The notes: a model not told the origin generated them from the letters alone. A DNA stretch of 57,261 nucleotides from Anaerolineae bacterium (GCA_011174825.1 DUEZ01000054.1:1-57261); one strand, 5' to 3'; counted from the stretch's first letter, positions 10,794 to 20,236 are shown. Program-made: numbers and translations.

Positions 10794-10820
10794 GCGCTCT
10801 CCCCTGAGAGCGCCTTTTTT
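10794..10820 (+). terminator. Intrinsic terminator hairpin in the mtnA leader
   Basis: GCGCTCTC (10794-10801) pairs perfectly with GAGAGCGC (10806-10813) across a CCCT loop and is followed by CTTTTTT. It ends 13 nt before the mtnA ATG. No plus-strand gene lies upstream, so the hairpin cannot be ending another operon. It would act on mtnA transcription itself, as an attenuator, or serve as a 5' stabilising stem. Confidence 0.65.
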
Positions 10821-10833
10821 GCGAGAAGCCATT

Positions 10834-11892
10834 ATGCGAACGGTAACCTGGGATCCTGAAACCCCTTCGGTACGTATGATTGATCAGAGGCTTCTGCCTG
10901 GAGAACTGGTTCTGATCGATCTGTGGAGCCCGCAAGAGGTGGCGGACGCCATTCGCCAGATGTCCGTACGCGGCGCACCGGCCATTGGTGCCACCGCGGC
11001 CTATGGCTTGGCGTTGGCCGGTCAATTATCAAAAGCACAGACCGCTCAGGATTTGTGGCACGACCTCGAAAACGCCGTAGATATCCTACGAAGAGCCCGT
11101 CCCACAGCGGTCAATTTGAGTTGGGCGCTTGATCGTCTGCTCAAGAGTGCTCATGCCGTTTTTCAAGAGGGACCCTCTGCTATGCGGCAAAGGTTGGTCG
11201 AGGAAGCTCAACGACTTGCCGATGAAGACGTTGAAATTAATAAACGGATGGGAGCACATGGTGCTTCCTTAATTAACGACGGTGACACCGTGATCCATCA
11301 TTGCAACACCGGCGCTCTTGCAACAGTGGATTATGGGACCGCGCTGGGGGTCATCCGCTCGGCCCATGAACAGGGAAAGCGCGTCCACGTGTTGGTCGAC
11401 GAGACTCGGCCTCGGCTTCAGGGCGCACGTCTCACGGCGTGGGAGCTCGCCCAGTACGGCATCTCTTACGAGATCATCACCGATAACGCCGCTGGTTACT
11501 TCCTCAGCAGCGGTCAGGTTGCAGGGGTATTCGTCGGCGCGGACCGGGTGGCTGCCAACGGTGATGTGGCCAACAAGATCGGCACCTATATGCTCGCCCT
11601 CGCAGCGCAAGACAACGATGTCCCCTTCTACTGTGTCGTTCCCACCTCCACGATCGACCTTAGACTATCATCAGGGGAGAAAATCCCCCTCGAGGAACGA
11701 GAGCCTTCCGAGGTGCTTGATTTGATGTTGAAAGGCAAACCCGTCGCACCTGAGGGAAGCCAGGCACGTAATCCGGCCTTTGACATCACGCCTAACAGGC
11801 TTGTGACGGCTTTCGTTACCGAGGTCGGTGTCCTCCGACCACCATATAGGGAAGCTATCGCCCACGCAGTGAAGGAGTCTCAGGAAAAATGA
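10834..11892 (+). CDS. mtnA: S-methyl-5-thioribose-1-phosphate isomerase
   Basis: MtnA converts methylthioribose 1-phosphate to methylthioribulose 1-phosphate in methionine salvage. The protein is 352 aa. It shows the family substrate site RGAPAIGATAAYG, the catalytic-cysteine motif HHCNTGALATVDYGTALGV, the motif DETRPRLQGARLTAWEL and the catalytic-aspartate motif GADRVAANGDVANKIGTY. The ATG at 10834 (MRTVTWDP) is chosen because the upstream extension would run through the terminator hairpin and is not family-like. Its stop overlaps the next start (ATGA), so it is translationally coupled to adenosine kinase. The neighbours point to salvage of S-adenosylmethionine by-products. Other salvage genes (mtnK, mtnB-D) are not adjacent. 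Confidence 0.93.
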   Translation: MRTVTWDPETPSVRMIDQRLLPGELVLIDLWSPQEVADAIRQMSVRGAPAIGATAAYGLALAGQLSKAQTAQDLWHDLENAVDILRRARPTAVNLSWALDRLLKSAHAVFQEGPSAMRQRLVEEAQRLADEDVEINKRMGAHGASLINDGDTVIHHCNTGALATVDYGTALGVIRSAHEQGKRVHVLVDETRPRLQGARLTAWELAQYGISYEIITDNAAGYFLSSGQVAGVFVGADRVAANGDVANKIGTYMLALAAQDNDVPFYCVVPTSTIDLRLSSGEKIPLEEREPSEVLDLMLKGKPVAPEGSQARNPAFDITPNRLVTAFVTEVGVLRPPYREAIAHAVKESQEK

Positions 11893-12842
11893 ACCTCGTC
11901 CTGACCGGATCGATCGCATTCGATTACCTGATGACGTTCCCTGGCTACTTTAGCGAACATCTCCTTCCTGAACAGCTAGATAAGGTTAGTTTGTCATTCC
12001 TGGTTGATTCACTCACCCGTCGTCGAGGTGGGATCGCAGTCAACATCGCTTACACATTAGCCTTGCTCGGTGAAAGACCGAAGGTGATGGCTACGGTAGG
12101 GGAAGATTTCGAGGAGGCCAGAGCCTGGCTGGAGGAGCATGGCGTTGACACCTCTGCCATTAAAGTCATCCCAGGAAAGACCACCGCTTCTTTCTTCGTC
12201 ACCACGGATCGATCCCAGGCCCAAATTGGTACCTTTTTTACAGGTGCGATGGCGTATGCTACCCAACTTTCCTTTACCCACTTAGCTCAACGACCCGATC
12301 TGGTTATGATATCGCCCAACGATCCTCAGGCAATGGTGATCTATACTCAAGAGTGTCGCCAATTGGGGATTCCTTATTTCTACGATCCCAGCCAACAGAT
12401 TATTCGCCTCAATCGGGAGGATTTACGACAGGGGATCGAAGGTTGTCAGGCGTTGTTTAGCAACGATTATGAATTCAGCATGATCGAGGAGAAGACGGGT
12501 CTATCCCTGGATGCGATCCGTGCCTCGGTGGATTTTTTGATCGTTACACGGGGCGAAGGCGGGACAGACCTATATACGGATCATGGCAAGGTGCACATAC
12601 CTGTCATTAAACCTCATTCCATCGCCGATCCCACTGGTGTGGGGGACGCGTTTCGTGGTGGTTTCCTTAAGGGATACATGAACGGTCTACGTCTTGAACG
12701 CTGCGTTCAAATGGGGACCTTAGCCGCCACCTATTGTCTTGAAGCAGATGGGTCAATGGGTCACTCCTACAACTTAGAGCAGTTTAAGTCCCGATTTCGG
12801 GAACACCACGACGACCAGGGCGAATTGGACCAGCTGAAGTGA
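11889..12842 (+). CDS. adoK: Adenosine kinase (PfkB family, mycobacterial AdoK type)
   Basis: Phosphorylates adenosine to AMP. The 317-aa protein is a ribokinase/PfkB fold. Its N-terminus (TGSIAFDYLMTFPG, then LLPEQLDKVSLSFLVDSL and RRGG) closely follows Mycobacterium tuberculosis AdoK as I remember it, as does ANDPEAM-like NDPQAMVIYTQECR. The C-terminal anion-hole and catalytic motif is DPTGVGDAFRGGF. It overlaps mtnA upstream (ATGA) and the GNAT gene downstream (GTGA), so the three form a coupled unit. AhcY, four genes on, produces adenosine; this kinase would remove it and pull that reaction forward. A different PfkB sugar specificity is possible but less likely. Confidence 0.85.
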   Translation: MNLVLTGSIAFDYLMTFPGYFSEHLLPEQLDKVSLSFLVDSLTRRRGGIAVNIAYTLALLGERPKVMATVGEDFEEARAWLEEHGVDTSAIKVIPGKTTASFFVTTDRSQAQIGTFFTGAMAYATQLSFTHLAQRPDLVMISPNDPQAMVIYTQECRQLGIPYFYDPSQQIIRLNREDLRQGIEGCQALFSNDYEFSMIEEKTGLSLDAIRASVDFLIVTRGEGGTDLYTDHGKVHIPVIKPHSIADPTGVGDAFRGGFLKGYMNGLRLERCVQMGTLAATYCLEADGSMGHSYNLEQFKSRFREHHDDQGELDQLK

Positions 12843-13606
12843 GAGACCCTGAGCTACGCCAGCATATACGGCGAATCCTTGAAAGCGAACGCATCTGGTG
12901 TGCGTACGCGCTCGCCGATCTCGATCCGGCAGAGGCCGAACGATGCACGTGGTTGACCAACGAGGAGAGTGTGGTCCTGATCTATAAGGGATTCGACCCA
13001 GCGGTCCTCTTCGCACATGGTGAGCCAGATACGCTTCATCATCTTTTCAATCAGGTACCATCAGATCATTACCTGTATACATTAAAGGAACCCTCGCGTA
13101 AGATGCTCGATCCAAGGCTTGAACCGACTTTTGAGGCACGAATGTGGCGTATGAACCTCGACCAAAGCAGATTCCCGTCGCGATCAACCGCTGGGGTTGA
13201 GCGTCTCGGCCCAGATGATTTGGCAGCAATCCAACACCTTTACGGAAACTACCCCGATCGACCTGACGCTTTCCACGAACGTCAGTTGGCAATGGGACCA
13301 TTTTTTGGGATTCGCGAAAACGGTGAAATCATCTCCATCGCTGGCGTGCACATCGTTTCCCCTTGGGCGAGCGTCGCCGCAATAGGTAATGTGTTCACCC
13401 GACCTGATCGCAGGGGACAAGGATTAGCAACCAAGACGAGCGCAGCCGTTGTGCAAGCTGTGCTTGAAGATGGAATAGATACGATTGTGCTAAACGTGGC
13501 GATGGATAACGAACCCGCTCTTCGGTGTTACGAGAATCTAGGTTTTACAGCGTTTTGCAACTATTACGAAGGAAGTGGTTACTTTAACCTTGCTGAGTTG
13601 AGTTAA
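12839..13606 (+). CDS. GNAT family N-acetyltransferase
   Basis: A 255-aa protein starting at a GTG that overlaps the adoK stop. The C-terminal 120 residues form a GNAT (FR47-like) domain: a beta strand with GEIISIAGVHIVSPW, the acetyl-CoA loop RRGQGLATKTSAAV, and the closing motif NVAMDNEPALRCYENLGF. The N-terminal half looks like a second, degenerate acetyltransferase-like domain (CAYALADLDPAEAERC), a pattern seen in two-domain GNAT proteins. The substrate cannot be read from the sequence. Coupling to mtnA and adoK may only mean shared expression. Confidence 0.8.
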   Translation: MRDPELRQHIRRILESERIWCAYALADLDPAEAERCTWLTNEESVVLIYKGFDPAVLFAHGEPDTLHHLFNQVPSDHYLYTLKEPSRKMLDPRLEPTFEARMWRMNLDQSRFPSRSTAGVERLGPDDLAAIQHLYGNYPDRPDAFHERQLAMGPFFGIRENGEIISIAGVHIVSPWASVAAIGNVFTRPDRRGQGLATKTSAAVVQAVLEDGIDTIVLNVAMDNEPALRCYENLGFTAFCNYYEGSGYFNLAELS

Positions 13607-13647
13607 GCCTATCAATCTCATAGGCATTACATTAAAGGAGGCAATCC

Positions 13648-14619
13648 ATGCAATATGCCAATCTCGGTCGCACGGGTCTGAAAGTAAGCCGGCTTTGTCT
13701 CGGCACCATGAATTTTGGCCCTGAAACAAGTGAGCCCGACAGCTTTGCCATCATGGATAAGGCCCTCGACGAAGGGATCAACTTTTTCGATACGGCAAAT
13801 GTCTATGGTTGGAAAATCGGGGAGGGGATCACTGAGGGGATCATCGGCCGCTGGCTGAGTCAGGGCGGAGGTCGTCGGGAGAAGATCGTCCTCGCAACCA
13901 AGGTATACGGCCGTATGGGTGAGGGGCCTAACGAAAGACGTCTCTCAGCGTTTCACATCCGCCATGCATGTGAAGAAAGCTTACGACGGCTTCAGACCGA
14001 TCGCATCGACCTGTATCAGATGCATCACATCGATCGCGAAACGCCTTGGGATGAGATATGGCAGGCTATGGAGCAACTTGTGCGTGAGGGGAAGGTGCTT
14101 TATGTAGGCAGCAGCAACTTCGCGGGGTTGCATATCGCGCAGGCACAATGTGCTGCCGCTTCACGCAACTTTTTGGGATTGATCTCGGAGCAAAGTCTCT
14201 ACAATCTCAACGCCCGAATGATAGAACTCGAAGTCATTCCGACCTGCCGGGCATATGGCTTGGGGCTCATCCCATGGAGTCCATTGGCCGGTGGTATGCT
14301 TGGTGGTGCGCTTAAGAAAGCCACAGAAGGTCGCCGAACAGGTGAACATACAAAAGAACAAATCGATAAAAACATCGAACAACTCAAAGCCTACGAAGCG
14401 CTTTGTGAGGAGTACGGGGAGGGACCCGCAGACGTGGCTATGGCATGGCTGCTAAGCAACCCTGATGTCACTGCACCCATCATCGGCCCGAGAACGATGG
14501 AACAATTGGAGGGTAACCTGCATGCGCTTGAGCTCGAATTGGACGATGAAATCCTAAAGAAATTGGACGAGATCTGGCCAGGTCCTGGCGGTGAAGCGCC
14601 CGAGGCTTACGCTTGGTAA
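13648..14619 (+). CDS. Aldo/keto reductase
   Basis: A 323-aa NADPH-dependent oxidoreductase of the AKR superfamily ((beta/alpha)8 barrel), of the YajO/Tas-like group. A strong AAAGGAGG ribosome site precedes the ATG. Visible motifs: N-terminal YANLGRTGLKVSRLCLGTMN, the catalytic Asp/Tyr stretch FFDTANVYGW, the lysine in LATKVYG, the histidine-containing IDLYQMHHID, and the C-terminal cofactor site IIGPRTMEQLEGNL. The substrate is unknown. It sits between the GNAT gene (41 nt) and ahcY (about 95 nt) in the same direction. An imperfect inverted repeat spans its stop codon (GGTAATT at 14615 and AATTACC at 14633). Confidence 0.88.
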   Translation: MQYANLGRTGLKVSRLCLGTMNFGPETSEPDSFAIMDKALDEGINFFDTANVYGWKIGEGITEGIIGRWLSQGGGRREKIVLATKVYGRMGEGPNERRLSAFHIRHACEESLRRLQTDRIDLYQMHHIDRETPWDEIWQAMEQLVREGKVLYVGSSNFAGLHIAQAQCAAASRNFLGLISEQSLYNLNARMIELEVIPTCRAYGLGLIPWSPLAGGMLGGALKKATEGRRTGEHTKEQIDKNIEQLKAYEALCEEYGEGPADVAMAWLLSNPDVTAPIIGPRTMEQLEGNLHALELELDDEILKKLDEIWPGPGGEAPEAYAW

Positions 14620-14667
14620 TTTGGATGGGTACAATTACCTGAACCTATGTGATCAATCGCGCGATAA

Positions 14668-15978
<1,311 letters not shown>

Positions 15979-16000
15979 CGGATCACTCTTATCACAAAGA

Positions 16001-16036
16001 GGGGCTGTCTTCGAATGCAGAAGACAGTCCCTTATG
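16001..16036 (+). terminator. Hairpin after ahcY
   Basis: GGGGCTGTCTTC (16001-16012) pairs with GAAGACAGTCCC (16020-16031), loop of 7 nt, followed by TTATG. It is a strong stem with a poor T-tract, 22 nt past the ahcY stop. It resembles the end sequences of the dispersed MITE-like family (GGGGCTGTCT), so it may be a minimal relic of that element now serving as terminator. Confidence 0.55.
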
Positions 16037-16189
16037 CCTTAATGGAATTGATACTCTCTCTACCTCACCAAGATGGCGAATGAAAATACGGATAGCTAAT
16101 GGCTCGATACTTCATCCCTCTCACTTCTGAGAAGAGTTGTGATCAAGCACCTACTCCTTTAGTAGGCAAGTTAGAGCTTATCTGAGCCA

Positions 16190-16322
16190 CCTCCCCTCAC
16201 CCTGACCCTCTCCCCACAGGAGAGAGGATTTGCGTCCCCTCTAAGTGGGTCGGGCTCCCACGCCCGACCGATACTATCTCCCTCTCCCTTTTAGGGAGAG
16301 GGCCGGGGTGAGGGTAGAGACC
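16190..16322. repeat. Palindromic CCCTCACCC/GGGTGAGGG intergenic repeat
   Basis: Within the gene-free stretch 15979-16361, CCCCTCACCCTGACCCTCTC at 16193 is mirrored by GGGAGAGGGCCGGGGTGAGG near 16315, enclosing a smaller palindrome GTGGGTCGGGC / GCCCGACC near 16245-16270. Similar palindromes are widespread as dispersed repeats in bacterial genomes. No protein is supported here. The 16037-16189 part shows nothing recognisable. Confidence 0.6.
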
Positions 16323-16361
16323 ACGTATAATCCTTGGGAAAAAAATCCCTGCGGAGGATTC

Positions 16362-16922
16362 TTAGGGCGTCGGGGAGGGCGAAGGTCTTGGCGTAGGCGT
16401 GGGCTCACGCACGGAAACGAAAAGGAAAACTTCGTCGCCGAATAAACTCCCCTCGGGTGTCCTCGCTTGCCAGCGACTGAGGTAATCACCTGGCTCGAGC
16501 GGTGCGTTTAAGATGACCTGCCACACTGCTGTTGCACCCGCACGTGCCGGGTAAAGAGCAAGCTCATCTTTTCCATCGAGCGGATCATCTCCTACACGAA
16601 CGAGGTGATAACCAGGCCCCCAATCACATGTGCCACTGTTCAACACAGACCAACGTTTATCGATCTCATCACCTGGCAAGATCACGGTGCCGTCGGGGAT
16701 AGAAAGATCTTCGAGGAAGAATGCGTTATTCAGACAGATCGATGGTGTGGGCGACCTCCCTTGCATAGCCTCATTTACTGAGGAGGAGGTTGCCATCAGA
16801 TCAGGAATCGGGGTCCAAGAGATGGTGGGAGAAACCTCCGCACCTGACCGACAACTTGACAGCACGAGACTCGTGCTGATAAGAATCACAACCACCCACG
16901 CCTTACGCGCACCACTCTGCAT
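16362..16922 (-). CDS. Lipoprotein with Nbr1-type Ig-like domain
   Basis: A 186-aa predicted surface lipoprotein. The signal peptide runs from MQSGARKAW through a hydrophobic stretch to the lipobox SLVLSSC. A Ser/Thr-rich linker follows, then one Ig-like domain of the Nbr1 central-domain type (residues about 70-165: DLSIPDGTVILPGDEIDKRW, NSGTCDWGPGYHLV, PLEPGDYLSRWQARTPEG), and a Thr/Pro-rich tail. Such domains are common in Chloroflexota lipoproteins and are thought to bind partners; no enzymatic role is expected. The start at 16922 is chosen because a promoter (16930-16958) places TATAAT 7 nt before it, overlapping an alternative ATG three codons upstream. Convergent with ahcY and upstream of nothing. 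Confidence 0.8.
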   Translation of the reverse strand: MQSGARKAWVVVILISTSLVLSSCRSGAEVSPTISWTPIPDLMATSSSVNEAMQGRSPTPSICLNNAFFLEDLSIPDGTVILPGDEIDKRWSVLNSGTCDWGPGYHLVRVGDDPLDGKDELALYPARAGATAVWQVILNAPLEPGDYLSRWQARTPEGSLFGDEVFLFVSVREPTPTPRPSPSPTP

Positions 16923-16929
16923 GGGTCGC

Positions 16930-16958
16930 ATTATAGCCAATGCTGCGCCAACGCCCAA
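16930..16958 (-). promoter_or_regulatory. Promoter of the Nbr1-Ig lipoprotein (leaderless start)
   Basis: Minus strand: TTGGGC (16953-16958), a 17-bp spacer and a perfect TATAAT (16930-16935), then 7 nt to the ATG at 16922. The transcript start would coincide with the start codon. Confidence 0.65.
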
Positions 16959-17006
16959 GCCCTAGATAATGAAAACCAACCGTATGAAGTACGCCCATTA
17001 AAGGTG

Positions 17007-18152
17007 CTAGAGATCAATTGTAGACACCGTATCAGACATCCCTGTCACCTTGAAGCTCATTTCCTCTAAATCTTCCCCTAGCCCCTCGTCTGATGTTCCA
17101 TCCGCGAGAATTTCATTGGGTCTTGTTTCGTCATCCAAGCCTGCGGTGGTTCGGATAGCGACTTCCATCTCATGTGCAAGTTCGGGATTCTCTCTCAGAT
17201 AATCCTTTGCGTTCTCCCTACCCTGGCCCAATCGTAGATCACCATATGAGTAGAACGATCCCCGCTTGCTGATCAATTCCATTTCCACGCCGAGGTCCAA
17301 GATGTCGCCGACCTTCGAGATCCCCTCGTTGTACATGATATCAAACTCAGCCACCTTGAACGGCGGCGCCACCTTGTTCTTCACCACCCGCACCCTCACC
17401 CGGTTCCCCACTACCTCCTGTCCCACCTTGATGCTCTCCACCCGCCTCATGTCCAACCTCACCGACGCATAGAACTTCAACGCTCGTCCCCCTGTCGTCG
17501 TCTCCGGATTCCCAAACACCACCCCGATCTTCTGCCTCAGTTGATTGGTGAAGATCACCGCCGTGTTCGTCTGCTTGATCGCTCCGCTCAACTTCCTCAA
17601 CGCCTGACTCATCAACCGCGCCTGCATCCCCATGTGCGCATCGCCCATGTCCCCCTCGATCTCCGCTCGCGGCACCAAGGCTGCCACGCTGTCGATCACC
17701 ACCACCTCCACCGCCCCGCTCCTCACCAACGTCTCCGCAATCTCCAACGCCTGCTCCCCCGTGTCCGGCTGCGAGATGTACAGATTCTCCACGTCCACCC
17801 CACACCGTTCAGCATACGATGGGTCCAACGCATGTTCCATATCGATAAAGGCGCACACCCCACCCGTCCGCTGTGCTTCCGCCACGATGTGCTGCGCCAG
17901 CGTCGTCTTTCCTGAAGCCTCCGGTCCGTAGATCTCGGTCACCCGCCCGCGTGGTATCCCTCCGACCCCCAACGCCAAATCCAACGCCAGTGAACCCGTC
18001 GGGACCGCCTCCACCATCAGGTGCTTCGCCTCACCCAACCTCATCACCGCACCATCCCCGTAGCGTTTGATGATCTGCGCCAGAGCTTCCGAGAGAACTT
18101 CCTGTCGATCATTGTCGACGCTACCTGATCCATTCACCCTCATTTGTGCCAC
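17007..18152 (-). CDS. recA: Recombinase RecA
   Basis: RecA forms filaments on single-stranded DNA, catalyses strand exchange and triggers LexA cleavage. The protein is 381 aa. It starts at a GTG (18152) with GGAGGG six nt upstream. Walker A is GPEASGKTT, Walker B is [12 protein letters not shown], followed by L1 ([20 protein letters not shown]), the motif [11 protein letters not shown] and L2 ([17 protein letters not shown]). The C-terminal tail is acidic, as usual. The central part (about 17350-18060) uses almost only G-ending codons (GTG, TTG, AGG, GGG, AAG, GAG), while both ends use mixed codons like the neighbours; this suggests a mosaic gene. Controlled by a LexA-type box at 18180-18193. 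Confidence 0.97.
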   Translation of the reverse strand: MAQMRVNGSGSVDNDRQEVLSEALAQIIKRYGDGAVMRLGEAKHLMVEAVPTGSLALDLALGVGGIPRGRVTEIYGPEASGKTTLAQHIVAEAQRTGGVCAFIDMEHALDPSYAERCGVDVENLYISQPDTGEQALEIAETLVRSGAVEVVVIDSVAALVPRAEIEGDMGDAHMGMQARLMSQALRKLSGAIKQTNTAVIFTNQLRQKIGVVFGNPETTTGGRALKFYASVRLDMRRVESIKVGQEVVGNRVRVRVVKNKVAPPFKVAEFDIMYNEGISKVGDILDLGVEMELISKRGSFYSYGDLRLGQGRENAKDYLRENPELAHEMEVAIRTTAGLDDETRPNEILADGTSDEGLGEDLEEMSFKVTGMSDTVSTIDL

Positions 18153-18179
18153 CGTCCGCCCTCCATTGAACCTTATGAT

Positions 18180-18193
18180 CGAACACTTGTTCT
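18180..18193 (-). promoter_or_regulatory. SOS (LexA) box of recA
   Basis: GAAC-ACTT-GTTC at 18181-18192 with a flanking C matches the Gram-positive/DinR LexA consensus (CGAAC-N4-GTTCG). It covers the predicted transcript start of recA, about 30 nt upstream of the GTG, an ideal place for repression. Confidence 0.8.
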
Positions 18194-18198
18194 TGTTT

Positions 18199-18226
18199 AG
18201 TATAGCACAATCGTTCTATCTGTCAA
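18199..18226 (-). promoter_or_regulatory. recA promoter
   Basis: Minus strand: perfect -35 TTGACA (18221-18226), a 16-bp spacer, TATACT (18199-18204). Transcript start near 18192, inside the LexA box. The next 315 bp to the left of the sulfur operon signals (18227-18541) contain no recognisable gene or signal. Confidence 0.8.
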
Positions 18227-18541
18227 GATGGTCCGTCGCATCATCCACCTTCTCATAGTCTTCGCCATCGGTTGCCGAGGGACCCATGCATGCGTTAAGG
18301 GATTACGGTGGACCCTAGGCGATGGCTCATCATTCGATCCTTTCTGCACCTAAAAACCCAACGTAACCGAGATGCTATGCTTCTCCCATCGGGGATGGCA
18401 TGACTCGCTGCAGTCAGGATCCCCCGCTTTCATCACGTTTCCAGCGTATGAGCGCAGCCGTTCAGATGACCCCGTTCAATCTCAATATGTAACACACCCT
18501 GCTTTGTCCAAATTACACTGTGACATTTATTACGGTCCATT

Positions 18542-18557
18542 TGTGACAAACATCACT
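18542..18557 (+). promoter_or_regulatory. CRP/FNR-family operator upstream of the sulfur operon
   Basis: TGTGA-CAAACA-TCACT is one base from the CRP consensus TGTGA-N6-TCACA. With TATACT at 18580-18585 as the -10 box, the site centre lies at about -42, the position used by class II CRP/FNR activators. A further half-site TGTGACA occurs at 18519. Which member of the family binds is unknown. Confidence 0.55.
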
Positions 18558-18579
18558 TTTTGACCATCCCAACCCAACC

Positions 18580-18610
18580 TATACTGACCCTAGCAACATA
18601 TACGTGTATG
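18580..18610 (+). promoter_or_regulatory. Sulfur operon -10 box and ArsR-type inverted repeat
   Basis: TATACT (18580-18585) has no good -35 box at 17 bp, as expected for an activator-dependent promoter. Just after the predicted start lies CATATACGTGTATG (18597-18610), a 12-of-14 palindrome suited to a winged-helix ArsR dimer, probably the operator of the first gene's product. Confidence 0.5.
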
Positions 18611-18645
18611 CGAATATGCGGTTCAGAACAGAAACGGAGACGATC

Positions 18646-18993
18646 ATGTTGCCCTCATTAGAACAAGAAATCAATGAACTCCATTCAAGCCTCTGCGCGG
18701 GTTTGGCAGATCCCAAGCGAATCCTGATCCTGTATGCCCTCTCAGAAAAATCGCTCAATGTGTCTGAATTGACCGACTCGCTAGGCCTACCCCAACCCAC
18801 CGTATCACGCCATCTTAAGATGCTCCGCGAGCGGGGATTGGTGCTTGCCCGTAGAGAGGGTCAGTCCGTCTATTACGACATCGCAGATCAACGTGTGATC
18901 CAAGCCCTCGATATCTTAAGAGCTGTCCTTGCGGATATGTTGCGCAACCAAGCGACACTTGCCCGCAGCTTTAATACGAATCAGCAGGAGTAA
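18646..18993 (+). CDS. ArsR/SmtB-family transcriptional regulator (sulfur operon)
   Basis: A 115-aa winged-helix repressor. The ATG at 18646 has GGAG at 6 nt and gives the usual short N-terminal helix (MLPSLEQEINELHSSL); in-frame codons further upstream overlap the operator. The helix-turn-helix is LNVSELTDSLGLPQPTVSRHLKML, followed by the wing RREGQSVYYDI. The gene heads the SQR-like/DUF1641/DsrC/DsrE operon, so by analogy with BigR/SqrR it may respond to sulfide or persulfide. It has only one cysteine (SSLCAGL), whereas SqrR/BigR use two, so a disulfide/tetrasulfide switch within one chain is not possible. The metal-binding CxC motif of ArsR is also absent. The stop is 5 nt before the next start. 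Confidence 0.88.
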   Translation: MLPSLEQEINELHSSLCAGLADPKRILILYALSEKSLNVSELTDSLGLPQPTVSRHLKMLRERGLVLARREGQSVYYDIADQRVIQALDILRAVLADMLRNQATLARSFNTNQQE

Positions 18994-18997
18994 ATCT

Positions 18998-20230
18998 ATG
19001 AAAACGCTTCTTATCCTCGGTGCCGGGACCGCAGGAACCATGGTGGCCAATAAAATGTCTGAGTCGCTCGACCTCGATGAGTGGAAAATCATCATCGTCG
19101 ACGAGAATGAAAATCATTATTACCAACCCGGTTTCCTCTTCATCCCCTTCGGAATCTACGCCCCTTCGGATGTCGTCAAACCTAAGCGGGTTTTTATCCC
19201 ACGAAACGTTGAGTTCGTCTTCTCAAAGATTGAACTCATCGAGCCGGATGCAAATCGCGTTCGATTAGCCAAAGGTGACCGGGTCATTAATTACGATTAT
19301 CTCGTTATCGCCACCGGGAGCCATGTCGTCCCCGATGAAACACCTGGCTTAAGGGACAACGGCTGGCACGAGAATGTCTCTGACTTTTACACCCTTGAGG
19401 GTGCGACTGCATTAGAGCGCATGCTCAAATTCTGGAAAGGCGGCAGGTTGGTGCTCAACGTGGTTGAGATGCCCATCAAATGCCCAGTTGCCCCGCTTGA
19501 GTTTCTGTTCTTGGCCGATTGGTATTTTCATGAACGCGGTATGCGAGAGAATGTCGAACTCGTATTCGCAACGCCTCTTCCTGGCGCTTTCACCCGTCCG
19601 AGGGCATCCGCCGTTCTTGGGGACATGCTCGAACGGAAAAACATACTTCTCGAGGCGGACTTCAATATCGAAATGGCGGATCACGATAAGAATGTCATTC
19701 GCTCATATGATGAACGTGAGGTTCCGTTTGACATTCTGGTCACCATTCCTACCAATATGGGGGCAGAAGTGATCGATCGGTCGGGCATGGGGGATGAACT
19801 CAACTTCGTCCCCACAGATAAGCACACCCTACAATCAAATAAATGGGAGAACGTATGGGTCATCGGGGACGCTGCGGACGTGCCTACCTCCAAAGCCGGT
19901 TCAGTGGCTCACTTCATGCTTGACGTCCTGGTAGAGAATCTGTTGCGTCATATGGAAGGCTTCGCGCCATTGCCAAAGTTTGATGGCCATGCCAATTGCT
20001 TCATCGAATCGGGTTTTGAAAAGGGTATTTTGATCGATTTCAATTACGATGTCGAACCACTTCCAGGAAAATATCCTCTCCCTGGATTGGGCCCTTTCTC
20101 ATTATTGAAAGAATCAGCTGTCAACCACTGGGGCAAGATGGGATTCCGCTGGGTTTATTGGAACATATTGCTCAAAGGCGGTGAATTGCCCTTTGAATCT
20201 CAAATGACGATGGCTGGGAAGTGGAGCTAA
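18998..20230 (+). CDS. FAD-dependent oxidoreductase, sulfide:quinone oxidoreductase-like
   Basis: A 410-aa flavoprotein of the pyridine nucleotide-disulfide fold. The ATG at 18998 follows AGGAG. The N-terminal FAD motif GAGTAGTMVANKM leads to YYQPGFLFIPFG, a feature of SQR-like proteins, and VIATGSHVVPDE. The second nucleotide-binding half contains PIKCPVAPLEFLFLADW with a conserved cysteine, and the C-terminal FAD motif is VIGDAADVPTSKAGSVAHF. Only two plausible redox cysteines are visible (KCPVAP and HANCFIE), against three in classical SQR. Likely role: oxidation of sulfide or a persulfide with electrons passed to quinone at the membrane surface. Neighbouring DUF1641, DsrC and DsrE genes support a sulfur role. 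Confidence 0.85.
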   Translation: MKTLLILGAGTAGTMVANKMSESLDLDEWKIIIVDENENHYYQPGFLFIPFGIYAPSDVVKPKRVFIPRNVEFVFSKIELIEPDANRVRLAKGDRVINYDYLVIATGSHVVPDETPGLRDNGWHENVSDFYTLEGATALERMLKFWKGGRLVLNVVEMPIKCPVAPLEFLFLADWYFHERGMRENVELVFATPLPGAFTRPRASAVLGDMLERKNILLEADFNIEMADHDKNVIRSYDEREVPFDILVTIPTNMGAEVIDRSGMGDELNFVPTDKHTLQSNKWENVWVIGDAADVPTSKAGSVAHFMLDVLVENLLRHMEGFAPLPKFDGHANCFIESGFEKGILIDFNYDVEPLPGKYPLPGLGPFSLLKESAVNHWGKMGFRWVYWNILLKGGELPFESQMTMAGKWS

Positions 20231-20236
20231 GAGGCA

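Noticed and set aside
16245..16489. Short ORFs in the region between ahcY and the Nbr1-Ig lipoprotein
   Set aside because: They consist of the palindromic CCCTCACCC repeat sequence and the lipoprotein's own complement.
17347..17805. Long open frame on the minus strand in a second frame inside recA (Gly/Val-rich)
   Set aside because: A by-product of the G-ending codon bias of the recA core; RecA itself is clearly encoded in the other frame, and the alternative product is low-complexity.
17541..17931. Plus-strand open frames opposite recA
   Set aside because: Same composition artefact; no conserved protein features and no ribosome site.
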